Origin: Nymphaea colorata
Lineage: Eukaryota; Streptophyta; Magnoliopsida; Nymphaeales; Nymphaeaceae
NCBI RefSeq assembly: GCF_008831285.2
Contig: NC_045143.1
Span: forward strand, 8,505,503 to 8,569,502
Direction of reading: 5' to 3'
Length of the DNA stretch: 64,000 nt
Shown: positions 1-11,353 of the stretch, piece by piece
How the letters are laid out: the number at the start of each line of letters is the position of its first letter
Position numbering within the stretch: position 1 is the first letter of the stretch
Translations under genes and position numbers: made by a program
The notes under the pieces: model-generated
Database searches by the model: none
Seen by the model: the letters and a program-made list of their open reading frames with translations, nothing else
What the model was told of the DNA's origin: nothing

Positions 1-550
1 ACTCACTTGGAAGCAGCCCATTGCATATTGAGGCATTTGAAAGCTAGTCTAGATAAAAGGACTTTGATGAAAAGAAACAAAAGCTTTAAGGTAACTAGAC
101 AAATGGATGCAGGCTGTGCAGAAGTCCAAAACAATAGAAAATCCACTACTATTTTTGCTCATTCATGGGAGAAATTTTTTTTACATAGAAAAATAAAATA
201 CCAATATGTAGTTGTAAAATCCAGTGCAGAGGCAGTATACGAGGTAATGGTAGCATGTGAAAGTGAACTTATTTGGATCAGAGCTCTTTTTCAAGATTTG
301 GGTGTGAAGGTCAAGGGTCCTAGGAACCTCATGGGTGATAACAAGGCCGGTATCTACATTGGTTTTAACCCTATGTTTTATGAACAGAAGAAATTGAAGT
401 TGCACTTTGTTTTGACAAAACCAAGGCAAAACCATGCACTTCCCAATTTTGAAATGAGGTGAAACTTGATTGGCATATTCACAAAGGCTTTGGGAAAAGA
501 GAGGCATCAACAGAACAAATTATTGAAAAGTTGGGGCAGATTAATATATA
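1..550 (+). mobile_element. Ty1/copia retrotransposon fragment, RNase H end of pol
   Basis: This is a decayed 3' end of a copia-type pol gene, cut by the window start. The ORF from about position 7 to 462 shows the usual copia RNase H order. It has a degraded HW..A..ILR.LK start, then RKSTT, then SSAEAVYEVM, then CESELIWIRALFQDLG, then DNKAGIYIGFNP and the H.HFV region. After a stop at 460-462 the family tail continues in frame (IFTKALGKERHQQNKLL) to about 540. Several conserved residues are altered, so the piece is a fossil. No LTR or primer-binding site could be recognised downstream. Confidence 0.85.
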
Positions 551-1763
551 ACTCCTAACTTAGTGACGAGATTGTTAACTATCCTTATCTTATATTTCAG
601 GATAACTTTCCCTTGCATCACAGATACAAATGAATATCCACGCACAAGATATTGTGCATCTCTCTAGCCTTCTTTGTAGTGGTCAATTCTTGGCTCTATA
701 TAAATTGTAAGGTGCCAAAGAAAGATTTCATCCTTTGTCAATGTATGCGGATCTAGGTACAAAGCTGAACCACCTTAAATCTCGTGCTTTATGTTCTTGC
801 TTGAATTGTCTCTTTTACAAACATATGGACGGCACAGTGCATACCAGCAAGAATGGCGGGCTGATAATAACAAAGGAAGGTTAATCGGAACACAAGAAAC
901 GATTTCTAAAATCTCTTGCAACATTGGTGTGGGCAAATGCTCCTTCGAAGTTCATTTCTAGGAGGCATATTTTCCAAAATATTACTAGTAAAGTGAGTCT
1001 AGAAATATGGCCGAAACGAGTATGGTTCAAGACTAAGAGCAGAATGGTTTTTTTATTTAGCATTTGAATGTCGCATATTCACGCAGAATCTTCGGAAGAG
1101 GTTTGGTATTTCTTGGCAGACCGGTGTTCTTTGTGCATGCGTATGGACTAGGAAACGTTTCCAAGTTTAATGCTGGATAAGAGGGAGCAAGAAGGGTTGT
1201 AGATCTGGGTGCAAGCAGGTTTTAGAGAAGACAGTACCCCGAGTACAGACAGCTAGATTCTACAAACCGAGGGTGATAGCTTGCGTTCTGCGGATGCGGA
1301 AAGAAATGTTATTTTTGCTCTGGAGTTTATAGGAATTGCTCTCATAATTCAAATAAGGAACACTTTGATTTTCATTCTAGACATTAGACCTATGTCTAGG
1401 CAAATCCTTTTACAGATGAACGGAAAAGAATCTTGACTGTTGAAGACCACAGACTCCCACTTAGTGGGAAGTTGATCATCTAGGAGCCGTTAATTTGCTG
1501 ATTTCTTTGCACAACAAGTCTTGGGTATATGGGTATTATGAAAATTGGGTGCTTTTGGTATGGTGGGATGCCTTTTCCCGCGTGAGCAGCATCTGCCATT
1601 GGTGCAGGCACTCTCAGTTGAGACTTCAAAGCTTTCAACTTTTTGTTGCTTAGGAAGGATTAAGCCCTCGTTTGCATCACAATTACCTTTTTCTGGTAAA
1701 GTTGAAGCGTTCCACTTCTTTCTAGGTTTCGCCTCCCTGCAGCCAAATACAAAAGCTCATTAA
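551..1763. other. intergenic, no gene seen
   Basis: Short ORFs here (for example 1545-1763 plus) have no recognisable motif and no splice partners. The stretch lies between the copia remnant and the 3' end of the TPX2-like gene and may include decayed retrotransposon sequence and the 3' UTR of that gene. Confidence 0.5.
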
Positions 1764-4700
1764 TTATCTGGTTCCATGTGAACTCATTTGATTCTGAATG
1801 GACAGAGTATAAATAGGCAAATGAATTAATGATCTATTTTGGCGCTGAACAGTTGAACAGTTACAAAGTATGTGCAACCTGATAAGCTCCTCCTGCTTTT
1901 GATGCATCTGAGAAGTCTGATCCTTCACTTTCTCTGCCATGTTATTTTCTGCCAATAGTTTTTCTCCATCCAACTACACGCAACAGACAAGAAACATGAG
2001 ACTTGTACTCAGTATTACACACTTCTGTAATACTCTGCTTTACATTTCTGACATAAAATAGATAATCTTTAGAGGCAATCTATTTTAGCAGGTGACCCGC
2101 GAGAATTTTGTACCTTGTGTGTTTGCTGAGTAGTCATCTCCATCTTTTGCTGTCTCGTCTTTCCTGATGCAAGGTATCGTGATTTCACTACCTGCCGAAA
2201 GCTTTATTAGTTTAAGAGTTTGGAGATGTCGAGAGATGTATATGAAGTTACAACAGCAGCCATGAGCTAAGTCTATCAACTGTAACAAGTTCCATAATTT
2301 TTCAGGATTGGCTGGTCAAACCTTCATGTTTGATGCAGTTTGCGTCTTTCTAACGCTACCATTCTTGCACTGTTCAGTCTGACGGTAATATTTTCCCTGC
2401 CGCTAAATGGCACCAAAACAAGAAGATTTACAATTTGGTTGCTTACCATGAAAACAAATAGCTAGGATAAAAAGGAGAGAAAACCTCACCAACAAATCAG
2501 TTTGTTTTTTCACTGCGTCTAATGAGGCTTCAGGCTGTTGCTGCCTTTTCTCCAAATTTGCTTCCCTAAGAATTCCTCTTTCCTAAAAATATAGGGCGTT
2601 GTCAACGTCAGAGATAGTTCCATACGAATTACCGTCATGTTACTTGTGTAATCATCGTCTCAAGAAAGCGGAATCATGATAGTACTTACATTGGTTCTAA
2701 ACCTGAAAGGTTTAGGATTTGTAAGTTTTATTGTCTTATGCTCCATTCGAGTGGCAGAAGCAGATCCTTGGGGAACCTTTTCCCGTGCAATTTCTAGAAT
2801 CTGCAAAGTAAAGATGATACATGCATGAGGATTTTAAAAAACACTGGGGATGACTGTGGCTGGAAAATATGGATACCTTCTTTGGAATTTCATAAGCGAT
2901 CTTCTTGCCTAATCTTTTTTCAGACTTGTTAACCGAGATGATGTTGCTGTCGTGAACAAACAGACATTAGAATCGCTAGACAAAAGGATACAAGTCTGAT
3001 AGAAGAATAGAAGAGGGGATCAAGTACATGCCTGTTGGCTGACGTAGAAGTGTTCTCTTTGTTGGCATCGCTGTCAAAATCATCTAATGTCATATTTGAT
3101 AGTTGGGTTGTGACATCTTTTCTTTCTGAATCTTGATCTGGAATTGGGATGTCTATCAAAATGTTTGCACTTCTTTTCTTGTTCGACCTTTTCAAGCTAC
3201 CATTCATTCCTTGTCTTTTCTCATTTTGATGTTTAGAGAGTGTCTTTTCCTTAGGATTGTCTGCCACAGACGTAATGCCAGTGGTCTCCTCAAGTTTCTC
3301 TGCTGCATTTTCCGCCATTGAACCTTCCTTAGTTGTCGGTTTTTGTGGGGTGAGAGTTACTTGAGGTTCTTGATTGTGGGGCTTATCATGCTCACATTTG
3401 GCCATGCATTCCGCTACTTCCGATGTAAGATCATGTGAACAGTTTGTATCTCTAGTTTCACTGCACTTTGTCACATTGACGGCATTGATTTGCGCCTGTG
3501 TCTCTGCTAGAGAGCTTTCATTCCCATCCCCACTTGCACTTGGTCCCGAATCATGTTTAACTAAATTAATGCTAGTTTTTTTGTGTGGACTTTCTGCAAC
3601 TCCGTTATCTTGAATGTCTGATTCTCCAACGGCAAGTTCGGCAGGAAGCTTCTCTCCACGTTCTTTTCTTTCACTTCTTACTGAGCATTTCATCTCACTG
3701 CAAACTTCCAGAGATCCATGCCTTGAATTCCCATCAATCTCCATGTCAACAGAACCAGAACTACGCTCGTCGCTGGATCCCTGCGGCCCGGATTTCTTCT
3801 CGTTTTCTACGCTGTTTTGATCGATGATTCTTTCCTCATCAAACGGGTGCTCTTGTTGATGCATGTGCTGATTGCGTACATCCGGCGGTACTTCTGGATT
3901 AATTGGATTGAGACAAATTGCTTTCCCCTGTTGCTCTGTTTTAAGCTTGCGAGCACAAAGCCGAGTTTTTAGTGGAACAGAAACTGGCGTATTATAGTTG
4001 GGATCATTTGCAGCACATCTGGATGACTTGCACAGATGACCAACAGCAAGGCTCCCATTGCCTTCACTTCCAACCTCGAGCTTCTTCGTTTCGGCATGTA
4101 CCCGTGATGGTGTGGCGCTTTTCTGTTTTGCAGGCTTACTAATTTTCCTTGGAGAATGAAACACCAATGCCTTTGCAGCAGACTTAGTATGCCTTTTCAC
4201 TGAGATCACAACTTTAGAACTACGAACACTCCTGAAAGCTCCAGAAGTGTTCTGACACTTCTTGTGGCTGGGGGTCGTGACGGCCTTAGCACTTGTTACA
4301 TGCTGCGGACTTGCGGCTGCCTCAGCAGCAGCAGGGATGAGTTGACGGACAACCCTTTCCGGCGCTTTTTTCCGGTTAATGTCATTCCATCTTGGAATTC
4401 TAGATTTTGCGGCTTTGGCAGGTGCCGAAAGAGGGCACTTGGCTATTGCTCTGTTAAAATGCATATCGTTTCTCATGAATAGCATACTTCACAACGAAAG
4501 GAAACAAAGTAAGGAAACAAATGCGTAAAACCAGACTAGTGAAGGGAATGGGGTACTTGGGGGTTAATAATCTTGAATCCTTTCCGAGCCGCACGATGGG
4601 GCTTCTTGCCTCCATAACCTGTCATTGTAAACTTTAGAACCACGCAACAGTAGAGATCCTTATTATGGGAAGAAGAACAAGAAGAAGAAGGGGGCAGCGA

Positions 4701-5434
4701 GAGAGAGAGAGAAAAAGAGAGGGAGAGAGAGAGAGAGAGAGATTGTTGCTGACTCGACGTAGGAAGTTTGCACTCAGAGTGGCGGGATCCAACGCTTCAT
4801 CGTGATTTTGCTTGCATCCTGAAAAGGAGAGAATATCCCCGAGGAATTCAGCTAAAACTTATACAATGATTCGCTACTGAGTACAGAACAACGGAGATGA
4901 AAAATATGTAAAGCTTTTTAGAGGCAAATCCGCAAAGTTGACATCCAACTCATGAACAGATACCCACTAGTAATTCGGTTCAAATGTTGCATTATGAGCT
5001 AGTCGGACATGGAAATTGAGCACATAACCAAAAATAATTAACTGAAATCTTAGCGTTGGTTTTTAAAGTGAACATTTTACAAGAAAACTTTCTTCATGGT
5101 TTCTGCTAAATACGTAAAATCCGCCGCCAAGTGGGCATATCTGGCTAAGCAATCACATTAAATAGAAACGTGAAACGGCAGAGGAACAGCCTAAAATACG
5201 GACTAAAATCAGGACGCGAAAAAGGCAACTGCAACAGCAAAACATAAATTTTGAATCTGCAAGAACTTAGGCTGAGAAGTGAGAACCTGCACGCAGACAG
5301 AACCACTCATAGTCGTCGGCGGGCTGACACTTTGATGGGGTTGTGAAATCAACCCATTTTGGTGCCTCAATCTTCTCATACAGCTCTTCTTCTTCATCAA
5401 AGCCATGAACGGATTCTTTTCTAGCCGCTACCAT
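1764..5434 (-). CDS. TPX2-like microtubule-associated protein, nine exons
   Basis: The proposed coding exons on the minus strand are 5434-5287, 4818-4754, 4631-4557, 4437-3032, 2946-2877, 2800-2690, 2582-2490, 2191-2114 and 1973-1764. All junctions are in phase and give about 751 residues. The start has a strong context (CCACCATGG); an upstream in-frame ATG at 5539 is possible. Residues 19-30 (YEKIEAPKWVDF) resemble the Aurora-binding N-terminus of TPX2 proteins. Exons 1 and 2 join as WFCLRAGCKQNHDEALDP. The long exon 4 is a low-complexity basic/acidic, Ser-rich region starting CPLSAPAKAAKSRIPRW. Residues about 618-628 (KPFRFRTNERG) match the basic TPX2-type motif, followed by a coiled-coil-like Q/K/E-rich tail. 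TPX2 proteins nucleate spindle microtubules and activate Aurora kinase; this role is inferred from family likeness only. Uncertain points are the exon 2/3 junction, where alternative sites exist, and the last exon, which may splice at 1893 instead of running to the stop at 1764. The intron after exon 4 fits GC-AG. Confidence 0.72.
2947..3031 (-). other. putative GC-AG intron of the TPX2-like gene
   Basis: Exon 4 ends in AACAG followed by GCATGT, and the acceptor reads CACGACAG. With the GC donor the codon is AG+C, giving SANS then NIISVNKS with an open frame. The nearest GT donor, three bases further (CAT|GTACTT), puts the next exon into a frame that stops within six codons. Known GC-AG introns have a strong AG before GC, as seen here. 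Confidence 0.6.
4684..4742. repeat. (GA)n microsatellite inside a coding-gene intron
   Basis: Interrupted GA tract lying in the 122-nt intron (4753-4632) of the TPX2-like gene. Read on the gene strand it is a CT tract, which would act as the polypyrimidine stretch of that intron. Retaining the intron would introduce an in-frame TAA, so splicing is required. Confidence 0.85.
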
Positions 5435-6120
5435 GGTGGACTCCTGGTTCTGCTTCCTTTTCTTCCGCGTCTCCCGGCCTGCTTCCTTTTCTTCAGCTTC
5501 TCCCGGCGATCTTGGGACTTGGTCGTCGAGGATCCGCAAAACAGATGAAAGGGGGAACTGATGGGGCTAATGGTTTCAAAGAGAGGAGAGTTGGTCGATG
5601 GAAGAGTAACGTCTCTGCTACTCGGAAAGATGGAGTTCCGGCACTGTGACCCAACTAGCCGTTAGAGCGCCTTCATTTACATTACAAAGGCCCGTTCAAG
5701 AGGGGTCGCAATTTGAGTTTTTGAATTCGAGTGGTCCTTTCTGATTCGTTGGCTTGTTTTTCAAGTTCAAACGGTTATCCCTTTTAATTTTTCAGATTAT
5801 TGTTTCCAAAAATCAAGTCTAGCGGCTCTCTGACGCCACGTGTGATGCATGGATACAGTTCCCTGGGTCGAACAAATCTCAACGATCTGGATTCGCATCT
5901 AATATCCAACCCACTTAAGGAAAGGTCCAATTTGTGGTCTGGTCCGGATATGGCAATATTGATTTGCATCTGAATCCGCTCCCAGATTTGGCCGGGGCAG
6001 AAAATTCTAGTTAAGAAGCATCAATTATAAGATATTAAATTTTTACAATGTATTAATATGCAGCAGAACGAGAAATTTATGGCTAAGGGGTACTAATATA
6101 AGAAATCATGAATTTGAGAG
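5435..6120. other. promoter side of the TPX2-like gene and intergenic DNA
   Basis: The stretch upstream of the TPX2-like start has CT/GA-rich leader-like sequence from 5435 to about 5650. No clear TATA box was seen. From about 5700 it grades into AT-rich sequence with the 'gattcgaat/ctgaatcc' words common to the hAT-like MITE remnants elsewhere in the window. Confidence 0.4.
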
Positions 6121-6129
6121 ACAATATAT

Positions 6130-6147
6130 AATAAATTAGATTATCAC

Positions 6148-6226
<79 letters not shown>

Positions 6227-6640
6227 AACTGATAGAAACCAAACGCTTAGGTCAATAAAAACCAAACCATTTAATTTTTTATATTTAAAATATTTTTCTT
6301 CTTTTGACAATCTAACCTTATATCATATGATCTTAAGAATATGTTGATGCAAATCATATATTAAGTTGATCATTTGTTAGACCTTAATAGTGTTCTTATG
6401 ACAAGAAAAAGTGAACGGCCCACACAACATCAACATTTTGATAGTAAAAAAAAATCACATTTTTTTTATAGAAATAACTTAAATCAAAAGATGTTTTATA
6501 TGAAAATAGTCTTTATAAATATATTAACATGTTTATATTTTATTTAAAATAATTTTTGAACCAAAAGTTAAAGGGTTTGGTTTTTGCCCTTGACCTGAAA
6601 TCTCTCTCTCTCTCTTATATATATATATATAAAAGCTTCT
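6130..6640. mobile_element. MITE with microsatellite ends (copy A)
   Basis: The left end is (TA)n then (GA)n at 6151-6226; the right end is (CT)n then (TA)n at 6599-6632, as an inverted arrangement. Inside each end are inverted GGTTTGGTTTTT-type arms (left near 6240-6272, right near 6575-6600). The core is AT-rich and shares words with 8908-9254 and 61570-62160. Rice Micron elements are MITEs bounded by (TA)n, and this layout is similar. No coding capacity. Confidence 0.55.
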
Positions 6641-6754
6641 ATTATAGGGAGCAGAGCATCCATATTAGGCATATATTGGCAATCCTAACGACAAAAATAC
6701 AGTTGAAATCTGAGAATGAGTACAAAACTTGGTCCCTAGCGTTAGCTTGGATCC

Positions 6755-6850
6755 GGGGCTCGATAATTAGCTTGGTCAGGTGAGAAGAGCCCACTTGGTA
6801 GGTGAGTCATAATTCTGGGTTCGAGCTGGCTTTCACACGGACCAGTTTGG
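6755..6850 (+). mobile_element. tRNA-derived SINE-like head
   Basis: An A-box-like ATTAGCTTGGTCAGG at 6766-6780 is followed by a B-box-like GGGTTCGAGCTGG at 6817-6829. The spacing suits a tRNA-derived pol III promoter. The flanks do not fold into a convincing tRNA, so a SINE remnant is preferred over a tRNA gene. Confidence 0.4.
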
Positions 6851-7574
6851 ATGGTCATGTGATTAATGATTACAAAATACAAGCTTGTAGCTTTCCACCT
6901 CAATTATTGGCCTCATAAACAAAGTGATCTTATGAATCGCTTCCTGTAAAGTCTCTGTCCATCGAGCAAGCAAATCGTACCCACTGAAATGTTGTTGTTT
7001 GCTTCCTCACATCAATGATCGTCACGATAATGACATTGAATCTGATCACAGCTGTGATTCCTCTCTTCTTATTGTCGGCCGGAAGCCGTCGAAATCAACT
7101 AGCAGTAGGTGTTTAATTTCTTCGAGTCTACGACATATAAACCAACAAGCATTTTGGTTGGCCTCTGCTTGGTAAAATCTTTGAATTCCCCAGTTGCTAA
7201 ATTTGGGAGTGCAACAGGATTTGATCTCCATAATAAAAGTGAGGATTTGTAAGGTTGGAATTCATGATGCCCCCTCAGCTTCGTACGCACAATCATTCTG
7301 ATAGCGCTGTCTTGATGTGGTTACTGTCACAGAGTTAGTCGATGCTTATTCCTCGGATACCGTTGTTTCTCTTCTTCTATGAGAAAAAAAAAAAAAGGTT
7401 CACTACCCATAGGCCCTTTACCTCTACCCAGCGTTACTCCAACATGCTTTTGTTTATTGCGGAAAACTTGGAAATTTTTTTTAAAGGGGCACTGCTTCAG
7501 AGGTTTTTATACCTGAAGGATCATTCACATGTATAACAAAGTAAATATTAAACGATCTTAATGTAAAAATGAAC
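6851..7574. other. intergenic, no gene seen
   Basis: No ORF with recognisable motifs. From about 7484 the 'aaaggggcactgc' string looks like the inner end of the CAGTGGCGGAGCC-type MITE found at 32419-32606. Confidence 0.4.
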
Positions 7575-7669
7575 GAAAATTGAGAAGCTGGTGTGGGCAA
7601 CTGCCCACTCCAGCCTATATGTGGCTCCGCCACTGTTGCTAATTGTTACATCTCGTGAGAGATTGGGCA

Positions 7670-7703
<34 letters not shown>

Positions 7704-7850
7704 GAACCAAACTTGGTATGAAAGAAAATTGAGAAGCTGGTGTGGGCAACTGCCCGCACCAGCCTATATGTGGCTCTGCCACTGTTGCCAACTGCTACAT
7801 CCCGTAAGAGTTTGGGCAGTGTCTCAGTTGTCTATGAAGCTGGGAACACC
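7575..7850. repeat. 149-bp tandem duplication joining MITE end to 16S-like DNA
   Basis: Two copies begin with GAAAATTGAGAAGCTGGTGT at 7575 and 7724. Each has a MITE-type end (GGGCAACTGCCC ... CAGCCTATATGTGGCTC.GCCACTG) followed directly by the 16S rDNA-like piece described separately. Divergence between copies is about one base in ten over the shared part. The duplication therefore happened after MITE and rDNA pieces were already adjacent. Confidence 0.75.
7634..7709 (-). pseudogene. organelle-type 16S rRNA gene scrap (NUPT/NUMT-like)
   Basis: On the minus strand this reads as the bacterial/plastid 16S stretch around GAGAGGATGATCAGCCACAC, followed by TGGGACTGAGACA and a degraded CTCCTACGGGAGGCAGC region. 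About 40 bases at 7670-7709 are nearly identical to the conserved 16S sequence as I know it. A partial second copy lies at 7788-7829 and keeps CCCGTAAGAGTTTGGGCAGT. The variable bases look closer to plastid than to plant mitochondrial 18S, but the piece is short. It is far too small to be functional. Confidence 0.65.
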
Positions 7851-7859
7851 CATATAAGA

Positions 7860-8800
7860 TAATGACCACTTTGTTAGATTATGTTTACTTCTAAATATAG
7901 TGAAAACCAGAGGACTCTTACTCTTTGGAGGAAAACAGAGAAGGAATTCATCAGGTTACTAACAGTACTGACAAGGTTAACAACTCCACAAAGCTACCTG
8001 ATTTTAATATTAATTACATCTAGCTGCCTGTTTTTTTTTGCATGTTTGCTACAAAATTATGGATGTGCTATAATATTCTATTGCTTGGCAACTTATCAGG
8101 TACTAGTCTGCCCTCCATCCCGGTCACCTCTTTTTACACCACAAAGAGTTAACGTCCAAATAATTTAAAACATAAACTGACTACCGACCTTACCATTGTG
8201 TCACACCCCTCTAAAACTCATATTCTCCCTTTTCTATTTGGAGAAAAATGGGACTTGTAATGACCCAAGTTTTTTAACCACGGTAAATCTTAAGGCACCT
8301 TTGACTACTTCTCCAGCAGTAACTAAGCCTAGGCATCAGCCCGGGTACCCGACTCGATCGAGACCGGACCTAGGCTCGAGAAAACTGTCCTTATTTATTT
8401 TATATTATTTTTATTTAATGATGATGTATATTTTATTACTAAAAATATATTTTATATTCAAAAAAATTATTTTATATTAAAAATTATTTTATATTAAAAA
8501 ATATTTTAATTGGGCCGAACTAGCCGGGGCCATAGCTCTGGTTTCAAGGATTAGGCCGGGCCTAGCAATAACTCCATCTCTGCCTCGAGGAAAGAAAAAC
8601 ATTTTCGGATAAAATTTCACCCCAATTTTTTTACCTGCCCTAACCAAATATCATTAATTTTTTTCACTTCAAAACTTTACCTTCTCTGTCCCCTCTTTTC
8701 TCTTCATTACTCGGAAAAACGAGAGAAGAAAAATGAAAAATTATATGTTCCATTAGGTCAAATGGTTCTTATTAGACTCTACAAAACCAGAGCTACAATT
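7860..8800. other. intergenic, TE-derived words only
   Basis: No gene recognised. 8336-8385 and 8508-8570 hold CCCGGGTACCCGACTCGA and GGGCCGAACTAGCCGGGGCC type strings, typical of decayed nonautonomous plant elements. The rest is AT-rich. Confidence 0.4.
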
Positions 8801-8813
8801 CAATTTTCTACAC

Positions 8814-9271
8814 ACACACACAGATATATATATATATATATATATATATAGATATATATATATATATATATAAAAAAGAGAGAAAGGGAGAGGAGGAGAG
8901 AGAGAGAAGTTGGTAAATATAACACTTGGGTAAGAGTAAAAAGCTAGACCACTTGTATTGGAAATTATTTGAATCAAAAGGTCAACATCCTATTATGTGT
9001 AAACACCAATTTAATATAAATCATGTATTAGTTCAAGTTACTTTTTGTACAAAATTTAATTTTTCTACTATCATAATTTTGATGCTAATTGAGCCATTCA
9101 TTTTTTCTTACTAAATTAAAAATAATAATCAACTTAGTCCACATTCCTTATCAAATCACGCTGAAGATCATATCTATAAGGTTAGATAAAAAACACCATT
9201 ATTTTTAAGAGGCCTAGCCTTTTTCCTTTAATAAAGTGAGCCAGTATTTACCAATTTCACTATCACTGCCT

Positions 9272-9309
<38 letters not shown>

Positions 9310-9310
9310 A
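8814..9310. mobile_element. MITE with microsatellite ends (copy B)
   Basis: The left end is (CA)n/(TA)n/(GA)n at 8811-8907 and the right end (CA)n(TA)n at 9272-9310. Just inside lie perfect inverted 10-mers TTGGTAAATA (8910-8919) and TATTTACCAA (9245-9254). The core carries AATATAAATCATGT.TTAG.TCAAGTTA, also present at 44713-44745. It belongs with copies A and D. Confidence 0.6.
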
Positions 9311-9920
9311 CTTAAATTGCTGCCATTAATGAGAAAGGAAATCAATGGGCTTGTGACAGTCCCTTTATTGCTAGGAGGAGGACTGCTCACCAAATGCATT
9401 GCAGTAGACATCCAAAGCAGCACCATATGTTTCAAGTGGAGGGGACTCTGTGTGAATAAAGAAGGCACCTAAAAGGCTGTTGGTGTTGTTGGGAGCCATC
9501 AATCCTTCTTGGAGGAGGGCCACTCAAGGTGAGTGTGCTTCCAAACAAGAACATGATTGGAAGGGAGCAATTATTACTCACTTTGGTAGACCCTCATAAA
9601 AACATTCACCAACTTTGGTTTCTTATTTATCTCATTTATCATTTTTTTTCCTTTTTTTTTTTTGGCTTACACATAAATAGTATAAATATTTTTGTTCCTA
9701 GCTGAATCACCAAATAAAGTTGAGATGAAGGATTTGGTGCTACAAAGTATTGTGGAGCGCATGTTTGGGAAGTTGAAATGACAAAATTAACCTCAAATAA
9801 ATGTATTAAAATCCCCTCTATGAGGGTAAAATAGAAGAACAAAAAGCAAATTTCTTTTATTCCGGCGACATGCTGTGTAAGCAATGTGGTGTGTTCGACA
9901 GCCGACCACTAATTCTTATT
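9311..9920. other. intergenic, no gene confirmed
   Basis: A minus-strand stretch at about 9385-9480 reads as an open segment without splice support or a known family. It is left unannotated. The remainder is AT-rich. Confidence 0.35.
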
Positions 9921-10336
9921 TAGGGATGTCAATGGATCGCATTTGAATCAGATAAATGTTTAACTGAATCTGCTTTTTTGGATATTCGTATATCTGGATT
10001 CGAATGCCAATGCAAATCATGATATGAATGTGATCTGAATTCATTTTTTATATTAATATCCAAATCCAAGTCTGAATTTTGAACCAAATCTTACTGGTTT
10101 CCAAAAGAGTGTTAGATATAGAATATTTTTTTAAAACTAAATCCAATATAAATTCGAATCCGATTTGACTGGATATCTATGTATATTCAAATCTGAATCT
10201 GATCAAATGTCATTTTTTTAAGTTTGAATCTGATCTGATTTCCTAATCAGATGTTAAACTTTTTTTCATTTCTGATTTTTTTTTTCAAATGATACAGTCA
10301 GATATTCAATTCAAATCGGACATATCAACATCCCTA
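9921..10336. mobile_element. hAT-like MITE, 416 bp
   Basis: The ends are inverted: TAGGGATGTCAATGGATCGC on the left, and on the right the reverse complement of TAGGGATGTTGATATGTCCG. The inside is made of repeated 'gaatctgatc / ggatatct' words. The flanking 8-mers (ttcttatt, cccaatat) do not match, so the target duplication is lost or the borders have decayed. A related left end is at 21057. Confidence 0.55.
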
Positions 10337-11153
10337 CCCAATATATTGCGGACAAGTTTTCGCTACAATTGGGTCGTACTCCTAACAACATTTTTAGTTT
10401 GAAATTGAAGTGACTCTTTTTGTTGTAAAATATTTTGCCTTCCTTTTTTTTTCTCTTCTGGTTTTGAGGGTTATATGGCCCTACCGAATTCATCGCCGAC
10501 CTCATAAAATTGACAAGTCCGGCGACCAACTCGCCGGCACATGGGAGAGCACAACTTGTAAAGTAGCAGTACTGCACGGCTTTGTTAAAAACAGATCAAA
10601 TTGGCTGATTTGGATCGGATCGGTTCCAAGGCCTATTCAACAGTGCCCGTTGTGAACTACTAATTATGTTTTCAAATATTTTTTATTTTTATTTATTTTA
10701 AATTTGTTAATTTATTTTGTAAAAGAATTAGTACTTTTGGCCGGATTAGGTGAATCAATGGATTGCCCAATTCACCAAATTATGGTTCATAACTGAGAAC
10801 CCCGCTTTTTGGGTGAGGCCAGGAGCCACCTCTCAGCCCTTCCTTAAGTATATTGTTAACAAATTTTTGATTGATCTAGGGGCAACAACCTGAATCTCGT
10901 AGGGCTGCTCTATATAACTGAACCAAATCCATTGTAGTATAACATTCAAAGTTTTAAATTGAGCTCTATGGGGCATTGTACCCATTGACCTCAAATCTGA
11001 GGTCACTTGAATCCAAGGATTTTAGATTAGACTCCTTCTCATTCCAAACTGACCTCAAATATGAGGTTTTGTGTATATCACGAGGAGCTCAAATCCTCTT
11101 TTCTCATAGCAATGAATCCTGTGTTAGTGTACTCTTTAGGTCTCACATGGGAG
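10337..11153. other. intergenic, no gene seen
   Basis: A mixed-composition stretch with no supported gene. Two palindromic GACCTCA-N4-TGAGGTC type sites lie at 10988-11005 and 11050-11066. They share sequence and suggest a short local duplication. Confidence 0.35.
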
Positions 11154-11345
11154 TAGGGGCGGAGCCAAAGAGAGCCCACGTGGGCCCTTGCCCCACCTCA
11201 AAAAAAAAAAATTAATTACATGTAAATTTTAAAAAATTTCAATTGTCTTATATAATTTTTTTTTTAAAATGATATTTCGGCTCCTGTCAAAATTTAGAAA
11301 CTTTAATTCGGTCCCCCTCATGAAAAAATTTTGGCTCTGCCCCTG
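11154..11345. mobile_element. hAT-type MITE, 192 bp, with near-perfect 8-bp TSD
   Basis: Ends are TAGGGGCGGAGCCAA and, inverted, TTGGCTCTGCCCCTG. The flanks are catgggag (11146-11153) and catgagag (11346-11353), 7 of 8 identical, as expected for hAT insertion. A second copy of almost the same length is at 44273-44465. Confidence 0.7.
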
Positions 11346-11353
11346 CATGAGAG

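Noticed and set aside
7634-7709. Functional rRNA gene
   Set aside because: Only about 75 bases of 16S-like sequence, degraded at one end and attached to a MITE.
9271-9530. Possible coding exon on the minus strand
   Set aside because: A short open stretch with no acceptor/donor pair leading to further exons and no known family.
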